Origin: Globodera rostochiensis
Lineage: Eukaryota > Nematoda > Chromadorea > Rhabditida > Heteroderidae
Reading direction: 5' to 3'
NCBI GenBank assembly: GCA_018350325.1
Contig: JAEVLN010000014.1
Coordinates: 894,001 to 958,000, forward strand
Length of the DNA stretch: 64,000 bases
A program made the position numbers and the translations under genes. Every line of letters begins with the position of its first letter. Within the stretch, counting starts at the first letter, position 1. Shown piece by piece: positions 42,863 to 53,800 of the stretch. The notes beneath the pieces are model-generated. The model did no database searches. It was not told where the DNA came from and saw only the letters and a program-made list of their open reading frames with translations.

Positions 42863-43568
42863 CACGGCACGGCACGGCATGGCACGGCATGGCATGGCAC
42901 TAATGTTCAAAAAACATTATTTGTTGTGGCACGTGGCACAATTCGTCTCTCAAATCACAAAAAATGCCATAAAAAGTGTCGTCAATTGAAAGAATGGCCG
43001 ACCGACCGACGCGACGATTCATTTGATCGATGTGATCAAATTGTCATTTGTCAAATCACAAAGTTCACTTCCCAAAGCATCCCTTCCGCCGGTTGTGTAA
43101 ATATATATATTATATATATATGTTTTTTGTGTAAATTGTCAATTTAATAACTGATCCAAATGATGTTTTGTGGTGTAATTATTTTTAAATTAAAATATAT
43201 TAATTTATTTTTGAAGTCAATCAATTGGGAAAATGGCACTGAACTTTGAGCAAAAGTGTACTCGCCGGTCGGTTCCAAAGGGATTTTTGGCATGCCCTAA
43301 GTGCCAGTGAAAAAATATTTTTTCAATTTTATTGAGTATTTTTGTTGGGCTCCGATTGTAAGGGATTTGACGGCCATTTTGGTCCGGCCAGCCGAGGACG
43401 CAGGGTTCGCGAAGTTTAAACCCAGCCGCCATCATTTTCTAGCAGTTCAGCTAATGGGCAAGAGAAGTGATCAAAGGGCTGCACGGCCGCGCAGTCTCAC
43501 TGGTAGCACCGGCGGATGGTTCCTTTGCTGCCAGTCCATTGCGGAGATGCCCGAACCGCCCCAGACAT
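42863..43568. other. Intergenic, 3' of the DGK gene
   Basis: After the DGK stop there is a short GGCAC/GGCAT microsatellite (42864-42900) and an AT repeat (43101-43122). No coding exon was seen. Confidence 0.5.
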
Positions 43569-43696
43569 TAGAGATGCTCGAGACTTGAAATTTACCGAGA
43601 ATCGAGAACGAGAAATCACATCGAGACTCGAGACTGAGACCCAAAAAACCCGAGAATTTCTCGAGTCGAGACTTGTGACCGAGACTCTCGAGCATC
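43569..43696. mobile_element. Small hAT-like MITE with CGAGA-rich body
   Basis: The 128-bp element has near-terminal inverted repeats GATGCTCGAGA / TCTCGAGCATC. It is flanked by perfect 8-bp direct repeats CCAGACAT (43561-43568 and 43697-43704), as expected for a hAT-type target-site duplication. The left end has four extra bases (TAGA) not mirrored on the right. The body is made of GAGAC/CGAGA words related to those at 40565-40590. Confidence 0.55.
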
Positions 43697-44083
43697 CCAG
43701 ACATCGACAGAGAACAGAGAAGTGAAAAAAAGAGGCGCAGGGCTAAGCACATTGGTACGTTCAGCCGGCGATGCCTGTTTTTAAAGCAGCTAAATGATCG
43801 GAGGAGTTCAAAGACCGAAATGGGCGAGAGCACTGATCAAAGAAGCCGACTCAATTGCATTTTTATTCTCATTATTCCTTTTTATTGTTGTTTTTCGCAT
43901 CATTTAAAAGCTTTATCGCGGTGTTATAACCCTTTATTGTCGAGAAATTTTTGTTGGATTGGTAAAAGACTACAAAAAACAAGGACAAGGAGTACACCGG
44001 AAAGTTTAGGCTGGAAGGGGGGCGGGGAGAGCATGTTTTTCTTCTTCCAACTCTTCTGCTTCTTCTGTTCGGATGGAGCCTTT

Positions 44084-45124
44084 TCAACGTCTTCGTGTGC
44101 CGTCCTCGAAGAACACTCCGCCGTCGATGGCACAGTATTTGGGGCAGATTCCTCGCTCTCCAGGGTTGCCGGGCTGTCCGGGTTGTCCAGGCTGGCCAGG
44201 GGCTCCGGCGTTTCCGGGCTGTCCAGGGCCGCCGGGCGGTCCCTTCGGGCCAGGACTTCCGGGGCCACCGGGCTGGCCGGGAGATCCAGGCTGACCGGGT
44301 TGGCCGGGTGCTCCAGCCTCTCCTGAACCAATGCAAATTGATGGGCATACAGTGCAAACAAACTCAACCTGGTGGGCCAGGAGGAGGAGGTGGTGATTCT
44401 GGGGCGGTTGCAGGCTGTCCAGGTTGGCCAGGTGCTCCGGGCTGTCCAGGTGTTCCGGACTGGCCAGGTGGCCCGGGAGGTCCAGGCTCTCCGGGTTGCG
44501 GGGCTCCTCCTCCAGTGCCGGGTTGGCCAGGCGCTCCAGGCTGACCGGGCGGTCCAGGGGGACCTTGGCCTCCTGGCTGACCGCCGGGGCATGGCGTGCA
44601 CGGTGGCTAAATGTGGACAATAATTGACTGTGTCAATTAGAAATTGTGCATTTTGATACCGGGTGAGCTTGCTCGCAAGGCGTTTGAACAGAGTTTCCAG
44701 GCTGTCCAGGCGATCCCGGGGCTCCAGGGTTTCCGGGGCGTCCGGGCTGTCCGGTCGGACCGGCCGGGCCAGGCCCGCCGCCAGAGCAACACTCTTGGCA
44801 GCCACCGTACGCGCCTGCATGACGCGCCGTACGGTTGCCGCTGGCAATCAGAGGCAGACCCTTCAGCTGACTGACTTCGGACCAAATGTCCTTGGCATTG
44901 CTCTGAAGGGGATGTTGGCATTTTGTTCAACATATTCTCTGAAATGGTCCGGGGTTTGCCTGGCATGAGCCGAGCTCAGCGTCCATCTTTAGCCCAACAT
45001 TGGCCACATAGCTCTTCAGCATCGGCAGCGTGAAGCACACCGACAGCAGCGAGATGATGGAGAAGGACACGGTGGTGTAAGCCACGAAGCGGTAAGCCTT
45101 GATGCGCGCGTCGAAGTCGGCCAT
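44084..45124 (-). CDS. Cuticle collagen, left copy
   Basis: Exons complement(join(44084..44322,44369..44606,44660..44902,44960..45124)) encode 294 residues, indistinguishable from the right copy as far as I compared them. The N-terminus is the nematode cuticle collagen type: ADFDARIKAYRFVAYTTVSF, then a hydrophobic membrane/signal anchor and SVCFTLPMLKSYV. A region like NAKDIWSEVSQLKG and cysteine knots flank short Gly-X-Y blocks (PGPAGPTGQPGRPG; then TPCEQAHPPPCTPC; then a main Gly-X-Y tract). It ends CPKYCAIDGGVFFEDGTRRR. Such collagens trimerise, are secreted by the hypodermis and build the cuticle. The first intron begins GCAAAC, a GC-AG intron. A poly(A) signal (AATAAA on the minus strand, 43933-43938) follows the stop. 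It is transcribed away from its twin. Confidence 0.93.
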
Positions 45125-45149
45125 TGTTTGAAGTCAAGTTTGTTCCTGG

Positions 45150-45440
45150 GACAGGGGGGGGGGGGTAAATGAGTGGGTGCAATGGAAGGACCGTTTAAAA
45201 GGAGGGGGGGGGGGGGTCTTCAGGGAATGTGGCCAGGGGGGGTCCGTTTGAAATCAGAGGGGGGGGGGGGGGGGAGTGGGGGGGGGGTAATTGAGTGGGT
45301 GCAGTGGAAGGACCGTTTGAAAGAGGGGGGGGGGGGACGGGGGGGGGTCTCCAGGGAACATGGCCAGGGGGGGGGGTCTCCAGGGAACATGGCCAGGGGG
45401 AGGGGCGGGGCTGGAAGGCCGATTTGTATTTGGAGTATTC
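45150..45440. repeat. G-rich degenerate tandem repeats upstream of the left collagen gene
   Basis: Blocks of 7-14 G alternate with GTCTCCAGGGAACATGGCCA, GTCCGTTTGAAATCAGA and AATGAGTGGGTGCAATGGAA. The same blocks, C-rich, occur in the right arm (47265-47635) with about 142 bp more sequence. Confidence 0.9.
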
Positions 45441-45476
45441 GCTGTGAAATGCTGAGGAGTGGTTGGTGGTGGTGCC

Positions 45477-45483
45477 TTTTATA
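45477..45483 (-). promoter_or_regulatory. TATA box of the left collagen gene
   Basis: TATAAAA on the minus strand, in the same context (GCGCTATAAAAGGCACC) as the right copy. It lies about 350 bases upstream of the ATG, so a 5' leader, probably with an intron ending at CCTGTCCCAG or its equivalent, is inferred. Confidence 0.6.
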
Positions 45484-45566
45484 GCGCTTTCTTTTTTGGC
45501 CTGGGACGCAACAAATGGCCTCGCGCGGAGTGTTTGGAAGAGGGGGGGGGGGGTAGGGGAGGGGGC

Positions 45567-47079
45567 GAAACCAAATTGGGGGGGGGGGATCGTTGATCGG
45601 TCCGTCGTCTCCCGCTTTTTGTTGCCCATTTCACTGGCGTCCCTCGGAGGCAAAAGGGGCCATATAGCAAATCGACACGACGAATTCGACCGGGCAGCGG
45701 CGGCAAAACCGGTGACCCGTCGACAGCAACGCCATAATTTTCAGTTACCCCATCCGTCATATTATGAACAGGACGACGACAGGACGTACGGTGGCAGAAG
45801 AAAGGGAAGAAAGAGAGTTCCGTTCCACCCCTCTGGCGCTCAATGGAAAGAAAAATACAAAATTTAAAAATGCCTCGGGCAAAAGGCGGCGGCGAAGCGC
45901 CTGAGGCGCCTTCTACCAGCAGAAAAAGAGGGAGAAAAAGTCAAGTAACCTTTCCCCCGCTCGATGCACTAAACTTTTGACCTCAGCTGGGCCAAATTTT
46001 TTCGAGCAGGTTGTGCAGATGAACTTTGAATTCGGTCAACTCATCAATCGAATTCATCGCTTTTCTTTATGAATTGATCGAAATTGAGTCGAACAAAAAC
46101 TATCAATCAAATTTCGATCAAAATGCTTTCGAATACATAGCAAAGTTGGCTTTGTAAAATGTAAAAAACAATGATCAACTGCTGGGGCGTTGCATGTTTT
46201 TGTTCCTTTGCTGGGCAACACGGTCGCGCTCTCATATATTTCGGCAATAATCTTCCAACTTTTGGTAAAAAATTGACGATAATTTTATTTGTTTGTTATG
46301 TCGTCGTCCGTCCGTCCGTCCGTCCGTCCCGTGTCTCCCGGTTTTGTCGAAGTAAAGTGCCCGTCCCAACGACAACATCTCAGCACTTTTGGTCCCGAGT
46401 CGGGTTGGGTTGGCTGTTCCCGGCAATTCTTTGGCGGGTATCCAAACGGAATTCGAAGAACCAAAAAATCCCGGTCCGGTTTGAAACCGCCAACCGAGTC
46501 CCGCCGATCAATCGATAGTCAGCTGCTGTCTTTTAAGGCCATTTGACACATCGGCACAAAACTGTTCGGACGATAAGGGCAAATTTGAACACACAAATGG
46601 CCCCGACTTTGGGGAACGGGACGATGGCCGGACAGGGAAAGCTGTAAAAGTCTAGAAAATGATTAGAATTCTCAATTAATAGTTAAGAGTTGGCCACCAC
46701 ATATTCGACATTCTGTAATGAATTCCAAAAAGAATTTTTATAAAATCAAATTTGAATTACAAAAGAAAAGTTTGCCTATGGCACAATTCGCAGGCAATCA
46801 ATCATTTGAGCCTAATGACCAATTAAACGCTTTAATCGCAATCCGTAATTTGTTGTAATTATTAATATGCCAATTTATGCATTTTCAATTATTTTAATTA
46901 TGTATTAAAGATTCACATTTTGCCAATTTTGTGATTGGCGTTGAAATAGAAATTTAAAAAATAGAATTTGCACATGAAATTTTTTGAATTTAAGAAAGTC
47001 CCAAATCTTCGATCAAATATTTTTACTTAAATTAAAATAAAAGAAACAAATTAATTATGCCAAGCATGCTCATTAGTGG
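45567..47079. other. Spacer between the collagen inverted-repeat arms
   Basis: Unique sequence with no supported gene. It contains a CGTC tetranucleotide run (46308-46331) and an AT-rich right half. Both collagen promoters lie inside the arms rather than here. Confidence 0.6.
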
Positions 47080-47158
47080 CCCCCTCCCCTACCCCCCCCC
47101 TCTTCCAAACACTCCGCGCGAGGCCATTTGTTGCGTCCCAGGCCAAAAAAGAAAGCGC

Positions 47159-47165
47159 TATAAAA
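47159..47165 (+). promoter_or_regulatory. TATA box of the right collagen gene
   Basis: TATAAAAGG in a GC-rich context, about 500 bases upstream of the ATG at 47660. The C-rich repeats between it and the coding start are probably a leader intron ending in CCCAG just before 47640. Confidence 0.6.
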
Positions 47166-47264
47166 GGCACCACCACCAACCACTCCTCAGCATTTCACAG
47201 CGAATACTCCAAACACAAATCGGCCTTCCAGCCCCGCCCCTCCCCCTGGCCATGTTCCCTGGAG

Positions 47265-47635
47265 ACCCCCCCCCCCCCCCTCTGATTTCAAACGGTCCTT
47301 CCACTGCACCCACTCAATTACCCCCCCCCCCCACTCCCCCCCCCCGCCCTCTGATTTCAAACGGACCCCCCCTGGCCACATTCCCTGAAGACCCCCCCCC
47401 CTCCTTTTAAACGGTCCTTCCATTGCACCCACTCAATTACCCCCCCCCCCCCCCCCCCCCTCTGATTTCAAACGGACCCTCCCTGGCCACATTCCCTGGA
47501 GACCCCCCCCCCGTCCCCCCCCCCTCTGATTTCAAACGGACCCTCCCTGGCCACATTCCCTGAAGACCCCCCCCCCCCCTTTTAAACGGTCCTTCCATTG
47601 CACCCACTCATTTACCCCCCCCCCCCCCCCTGTCC
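47265..47635. repeat. C-rich degenerate tandem repeats upstream of the right collagen gene
   Basis: Runs of 8-20 C separate recurring blocks TCTGATTTCAAACGGACC, TTCCATTGCACCCACTCA and CTGGCCACATTCCCTG. About four rounds are present. The left copy has fewer. Confidence 0.9.
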
Positions 47636-47659
47636 CAGGAACAAACTTGACTTCAAACA

Positions 47660-48700
47660 ATGGCCGACTTCGACGCGCGCATCAAGGCTTACCGCTTCGT
47701 GGCTTACACCACCGTGTCCTTCTCCATCATCTCGCTGCTGTCGGTGTGCTTCACGCTGCCGATGCTGAAGAGCTATGTGGCCAATGTTGGGCTAAAGATG
47801 GACGCTGAGCTCGGCTCATGCCAGGCAAACCCCGGACCATTTCAGAGAATATGTTGAACAAAATGCCAACATCCCCTTCAGAGCAATGCCAAGGACATTT
47901 GGTCCGAAGTCAGTCAGCTGAAGGGTCTGCCTCTGATTGCCAGCGGCAACCGTACGGCGCGTCATGCAGGCGCGTACGGTGGCTGCCAAGAGTGTTGCTC
48001 TGGCGGCGGGCCTGGCCCGGCCGGTCCGACCGGACAGCCCGGACGCCCCGGAAACCCTGGAGCCCCGGGATCGCCTGGACAGCCTGGAAACTCTGTTCAA
48101 ACGCCTTGCGAGCAAGCTCACCCGGTATCAAAATGCACAATTTCTAATTGACACAGTCAATTATTGTCCACATTTAGCCACCGTGCACGCCATGCCCCGG
48201 CGGTCAGCCAGGAGGCCAAGGTCCCCCTGGACCGCCCGGTCAGCCTGGAGCGCCTGGCCAACCCGGCACTGGAGGAGGAGCCCCGCAACCCGGAGAGCCT
48301 GGACCTCCCGGGCCACCTGGCCAGTCCGGAACACCTGGACAGCCCGGAGCACCTGGCCAACCTGGACAGCCTGCAACCGCCCCAGAATCACCACCTCCTC
48401 CTCCTGGCCCACCAGGTTGAGTTTGTTTGCACTGTATGCCCATCAATTTGCATTGGTTCAGGAGAGGCTGGAGCACCCGGCCAACCCGGTCAGCCTGGAT
48501 CTCCCGGCCAGCCCGGTGGCCCCGGAAGTCCTGGCCCGAAGGGACCGCCCGGCGGCCCTGGACAGCCCGGAAACGCCGGAGCCCCTGGCCAGCCTGGACA
48601 ACCCGGACAGCCCGGCAACCCTGGAGAGCGAGGAATCTGCCCCAAATACTGTGCCATCGACGGCGGAGTGTTCTTCGAGGACGGCACACGAAGACGTTGA
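47660..48700 (+). CDS. Cuticle collagen, right copy
   Basis: Exons join(47660..47824,47882..48124,48178..48415,48462..48700) give 294 residues, about the usual cuticle collagen length. It has an N-terminal membrane anchor followed by a short Gly-X-Y block, a Cys-Pro-rich break (PPCTPCPGGQ), a main Gly-X-Y region interrupted by ATAPESPPPPPGPP, and C-terminal cysteines (CPKYC). Intron 1 is GC-AG (TGCCAG followed by GCAAAC), and the other introns are GT-AG. AATAAA at 48844-48849 is a likely polyadenylation signal. It is a recent inverted duplicate of the gene at 44084-45124. Strong sequence identity suggests either very recent origin or gene conversion. Confidence 0.94.
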
Positions 48701-48843
48701 AAAGGCTCCATCCGAACAGAAGAAGCAGAAGAGTTGGAAGAAGAAAAACATGCACTCCCCACCCCCCTTCCAGCCTAAACTTTCCGGTGTACTCCTTGTC
48801 CTTGTTTTTTGTAGTCTTTTACCAATCCAACAAAAATTTCGAC

Positions 48844-48849
48844 AATAAA
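48844..48849 (+). terminator. Polyadenylation signal of the right collagen gene
   Basis: AATAAA, 144 bases after the stop. Its mirror occurs at 43933-43938 for the left copy. Confidence 0.6.
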
Positions 48850-48910
48850 GGGTTATAACACCGCGATAAAGCTTTTAAATGATGCGAAAAACAACAATAA
48901 AAAGGAATAA

Positions 48911-49344
48911 CTAAATTGAGTCAGGCGCCTTTTTTAAGCTTATAAATCGGTGTCAGGACAAAATGGCCAATCGGTTAAAATGCCAACCAAGCCTAAAACA
49001 GTCAAAATTTAAATTTGCCAAAATGCCGGACCCCAACCTCCGACTTGACGTCCTCGAAGTACCCCAACCCCCAGAAGGGTCGAGAACCAACTCCATTATT
49101 AACATATATTTTGTACAACCTCCCAAATCATCATTGATCTAATCGGGCATTCCGAGTGTGTTTCGGGTCCCACTTATAGTTAGGGCCAAAAACAGTCCTC
49201 ACAGTCTTTGGATTTTATCGGTTTAAATTTCATGGATTATGATTAGTAAAGCTAAACATTTTCAAATTTTAGTTTTCAAATTGTTTGCTTCGTTCAAATA
49301 TCGTTCCATTTTAGATTATTGGCGTTGTTTGAATCCATCATTTT
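48911..49344. other. Intergenic, between the right collagen gene and the Cys-rich gene
   Basis: AT-rich, with no supported coding exon. The two genes converge here. Confidence 0.5.
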
Positions 49345-49986
49345 TCATTTTGGCGAACAATTGTGCTGTTTGTCGAAGCACTCCACACATTTTGGCTCCG
49401 ATAAATTGTCCCCGCAGGCGCTTTTGCAGGCCGATTTGACGCAACGCTGGCAGTCGCGCACGCACTTCACACCTTTTTTGTCGCATGCGACCGAACATTC
49501 GCGGAAAAGTGCCTAAAAATCAAATTGTTTTTTAAGCAATTTTGATTAAACCCCCGCAAAACATTCGGCTTTTCAACTAAAGATACCCAAAAATTTCATT
49601 GAATCCGAAGCCTTATTTGTTATGAAGCCCCAAATCTTGAAAGCTTAGAAACTTTCATAATTTTTTCTCTGAAAAAATATTGATTTAATTTTCGTCCAAA
49701 TTTTTAGCAAATTTCTCGGTGATTTCTCTGACCATATCGCCGAAGTAAATAATTCTGCATAAATTACTAGAAAAGAATAATGACCGGCCGGGATCCCGCC
49801 GGGATTTTTATGGGATCCCGGGATTCCCCGTTCGGGTCAAAATTTCAATAATATAAAAAAAGTGATTTTGTAATCCCCGTTTTCCGGGTTTGCCAATCAC
49901 TAGTAAAAAAATACCGAAGATTCGTCCACAAACAATGCAATAATTGTAATTGTGAGGAGAAGAGCGAAAAAGAAAGATTTCATCAT
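49345..49986 (-). CDS. Small secreted cysteine-rich protein
   Basis: Two exons, complement(join(49345..49512,49915..49986)), join in phase 0 and give 79 residues. Exon 1 is a signal peptide (hydrophobic core FFFALLLTITIIALF after an MMKS start; a second ATG three bases on is possible). Exon 2 is a mature domain of about 55 residues with ten cysteines, in the order C-x3-C-x6-C-x3-C-x2-C-x4-C-x3-C-x8-C-x2-C-x6-C, and many lysines. Ten cysteines suggest five disulfides and an extracellular location. I do not recognise the family. In a plant-parasitic nematode such proteins can be secretions, but nothing here proves an effector, venom-like or antimicrobial role. The intron (49513-49914) holds GGGATCCCG-type palindromes. 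Confidence 0.75.
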
Positions 49987-50808
49987 TTCTTTTTATCGAA
50001 AAATTGTTGAATAAATTCTTATTTAAATTTAGATTTTAATAATAATTATAATTATAATTTATTTTACAATTTATGTGCAGAGGTGAGGATAATAATGTTT
50101 TTGAAAATAATTGTTGTTGAAAAGAGTGCAAATAATCGGGGGGAGGGGGGGGGGGGGGAACATCGAATCAATCGATCAGATTGGAGGGCGCCGGGGGGGT
50201 CGATCCTCCATTTTAATTATATGTAATTGATCCGGGCATAAAAAAGAAGTCGAGTTTGGGGGCCCTATGCCGCCTACATATGCTCGAAATTTTCCAATAT
50301 ATTTTTTAAAAGTTTTTAATCGAAGAAAATATTTCATTTTTATTATCCGGGTAATTAAGTGATTAACCAAATTCTTGGAATTTGTAGCATCCAAAAACTC
50401 TAAGAGTCGTTGGACCAAGCAACGAAAATTGTTAAGCGGTTCGATTAGAAGGAAATTTAGGAAAATTAGAGAGCTTTTTGCTTCTTCATTTTATATTAAT
50501 ACATTTTACAGGTTGCAAAAAACATTTATTAAAATTTGTTTACAAAAAAGAATAAATTGAAAATAAAAAATGGACAAATTATATATGTGAAAAAGTGTTT
50601 AATATAGAAAATTTGAATTTGATGGCATAAAAGGGGGGTCCAATCGGTGTGAAAGACGAGCAATTAATGTGGGGGGGGGGGTAGTGAGAGAATATAAATC
50701 GGCAGCAAATTCCCTCCGTCTCTGACTTTTTTCCGATCAGTGATCAATTTTTGTTTTGCTCTTCTCCGCGCGAGATCCACCTTTTACAGTATCCTCCTCC
50801 CCGTCCGC
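49987..50808. other. Intergenic, upstream of the Cys-rich gene
   Basis: AT-rich with G runs at 50140-50158 and 50671-50681; no coding exon seen. The Cys-rich gene's promoter is presumably here; no clear TATA was identified. Confidence 0.45.
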
Positions 50809-53800
50809 TTACAGACTGTAGCCGCTCGGCACAGTTTTCGGCGCTGCGCCCGCATACGGCGAAGAGGCAGCGGATTCGACATGTTTCGCCGGTGCAGGAG
50901 CTGCGGGTGCGGGTTGCTGCGGTGCAGTCTCGGCCGCCTTGGACTCAGTGCCGCCGGAGGGCTGCGCACTGCCAGCAGAAGGTGCCGATGCTGACGCACC
51001 ACCGCTGTAGCCTGCGGCTCCGCTGGGCGTCTGTTGGTCGACGGGTGCAGCGGATTTCGTCTCGGCCGGTGCAGGATTAGCAACAGCAGCGGCTGCAGGC
51101 GCAGTCTCAGCAGGCTGAGGGGATTCAGCTCCACCATAACCTCCGGCAGACGAAGCCGACTGAGTGTGGGCTGGTTGAGCGGGCGCGGATTCTGCAGGCT
51201 TGAACTCAGCAGGTGCTGGTGCAGCTACAGCTGGTGCTGTCTCAGCAGGTTGATGTTGTTCTGCAGCTGGTGCAGGTGCGGCTTCAGCAGGTTTTGACTG
51301 CTCAACGGCATTAGCACCGCCGTATGCAGCGGGTGCAGCTACAGCTGGTGCAGGTGCTGCCTCAGAAGGTTGATGTTGTTCTGCAGCTGGTGCAGGTGCG
51401 GCTTCAACAGGTTGATGTTGTTCTGCAGCTGGTGCAGGTGCGGCTTCAACAGGTTGATGTTGTTCTGCAGCTGGTGCAGGTGCGGCTTCAGCAGGTTTTG
51501 ACTGTTCAGCGGCATTGGCACCGCCGTATGCAGCGGGTGCAGCTACAGCTGGTGCAGGTGCGGCTTCAGCAGGCTTTGACTGCTCAACGGCATTGGCACC
51601 GCCATTTCCCCCTGAAGGAGTAGCAGCAGCAGGTTGTGCAGGTTGCTGTTCGGCCTTTGCCTGAGCAGGTGGCGCGGACTCTGCGGGATGTGACTCGGCT
51701 TCGCCATAGCCACTGGCCGGAGAAGCCGCTTGGGACTGCGCTGGCTGAGCAGGTGTTGCTTCAGCAGCAGGATGCTGTTGTGTTGCAGCTGGTGCCGGAG
51801 CAGTTTCAGCAGGCTGAGGGGATTCAGCTCCACCATAACCTCCGGCAGACGAAGCCGACTGAGTGTGGCCTGGTTGAGCGGGCGCGGATTCTGCAGGCTT
51901 GGACTCAGCAGGTGCTGGTGCAGCTACAGCTGGTGCTGTCTCCGCAGGTTGATGTTGTGTTGCTGCTGGTGCAGGAGCGGTTTCAGCAGGCTGAGGGGAT
52001 TCAGCTCCACCATAACCTCCGCCAGACGAAGCCGACTGAGTGTGGGCTGGTTGAGCGGGCGCGGATTCTGCAGGCTTGGACTCAGCAGGTGCTGGTGCAG
52101 CTACAGCTGGTGCTGTCTCAGCAGGTTGATGTTGCTCTGCAGCTGGTGCAGGTGCGGCTTCAGCAGGTTTAGCTTCCGTGCCAGCCGGTACCGCCGCCGC
52201 CGCAGACTCCGCAGGTTTGGCCGCTTCCGCCGGACTTGATTGAGAACTGGGCGCAGGTTGTGCTGCTGCAGGCTGTTGTTGTGCTGTGGAGTCTGCGCCC
52301 GAAGGTGCGGCAGCGCCTCCGTAAGCGGCTGGAGCTGCTTGGTGTTCGCCTTGCGCAGGCTTAGCCTCTGCTGGTGGTGGTGCTGCGGCTGCTCCCTGAA
52401 AGTTTTGCGGATGTTTTAAGTTGATGCTTAAAAAGCCCGATTAAACAAAACCTCCGATGTTGGAGTTTGTTTCTGTTCCGCTGAGCCAGTTTGTTGAGCA
52501 CCGCCATAACCGGCTTCACCTTCCACCATCTTCTTAGGTGCTTCGACTGGTGCAGCTGCAGCTGATGCACTCCCTGCTTCAGTTGGCTTGGCGCCCGAGG
52601 CGGCATTTTCTGATTTGGGTGCCTAAAGTAAAAAAGAAAATTAATGAAATATTTTTAATAAAATAATGTTACGCGCCTCAGCTGCAGAATTTGAAGGTGT
52701 TTCGTGTTTCGGCTGTTCTACGGGCTTCTGCTCGCCTGACGCCTGGGCGCCTTCTGGTTTTGCCGACTAAAATTAGTTAAAATAATTTTATAATTAATTA
52801 AATCAAAAAATCACTTCCGCCGATGGTGCAGCTGCAGCAGGTGAGGGAACTGCTTCAGTTGATTTTGGTTGCTCAGCATTAGAACCACCGTAGCCAGAGG
52901 CAGAAGCTGCCTGTTGAGCGGGTGCAGATTCTGCAGGCTTCGCCTCAGCCGACGCTGGAGCAGATTGCGCAGGTGCTGCTTCAGCAGGTTGCTGTTGTGT
53001 TGCAGGCGCAGGTTGGGCAGGTTGTTGTTGTGAACCAGGATATGCTGGGGCTGCTTCCGCGGGTTGTTGCTGTGCTGCAGGCTGTGCTGGAGCAACTTCA
53101 GCAGGTTTATGTTGCGCTGCTTCAGCAGGTTGTTGTTGTGCACCAGGATATGCTGGGGCTGCTTCCGCGGGTTGTTGCTGTGCTGCAGGCTGTGCTGGAG
53201 CAACTTCAGCAGGTTTATGTTGCGCTGCTTCAGCAGGTTGTTGTTGTGCACCAGGATATGCTGGGGCTGCTTCTGCGGGTTGTTGCTGTGCTGCAGGCTG
53301 TGCTGGAGCAGCTTCGGCAGGCTTAGGTTGCGCTGCTTCAGCAGGTTGTTGTTGTGCTGCAGGTGCAGGTGCTGCTTGAGCAGGTTGTTGCTCTGCTGCA
53401 GGTTGTGCTGGAGCGGCTTGAGCAGGTTTAGGTTGCGCTGCTTCAGCAGGTTGTTGTTGTGCACCAGGATATGCTGGAGCTGCTTCCGTGGGTTGTTGCT
53501 GTGCTGCAGGCTGTGCTGGAGCAGCTTCGGCAGGCTTAGGCTGCGTTGCTTCAGTAGGTTGTTGTTGTGCTACAGGGGAAGGTGCTGCTTGGGCAGGTTG
53601 TTGTTCTGCTGCAGGTTGTGCTGGAGCAGCTTCAGCAGGCTTTGGTTGTTCTGCGTTGCTAGCTCCACCGTATGCAGCAGGCGCTGATTGTGCTGGAGCA
53701 GGCTGCGCTGCTTCTGCAGGTTGCGATGCAGGTGCTGGCGCAATTTCAGGCGCTTTTTCTGATGCAACAGGAGCAGGTGCCGGCTGCTGTTGTGCTGCAG

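Larger units (their letters stand above)
43872..45566. repeat. Left arm of a large inverted repeat carrying a collagen gene
   Basis: This arm is the reverse complement of 47080-48910. Through the gene, mirrored coordinates sum to exactly 92784, so there are no indels across the coding region. The outer end is offset by 2 bp and the promoter-proximal part by about 142 bp, because the right arm has more C-rich repeat. Substitutions are visible in the 3' flank. The spacer is about 1.5 kb. Confidence 0.95.
47080..48910. repeat. Right arm of the collagen inverted repeat
   Basis: Reverse complement of 43872-45566; see the left arm. It begins at the CCCCCTCCCCTACCCCC block and ends at AAAGGAATAA. 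Differences from the left arm include a CTCTCC/CACTCC change and a 2-bp indel in the 3' flank, plus extra copies in the C-rich leader repeats. Confidence 0.95.

Noticed and set aside
43924..44847. 307-codon minus ORF over the left collagen (and its twin at 47937-48848)
   Set aside because: It is an out-of-frame reading through introns of the collagen; the spliced frame gives Gly-X-Y repeats and the conserved cuticle collagen N- and C-termini.
53064..53687. Plus-strand Leu/Cys-rich ORF of 207 codons
   Set aside because: It is the antisense shadow of the tandem Ala/Pro/Gln coding repeats; the minus frame has a signal peptide, a TATA box and consistent splicing.
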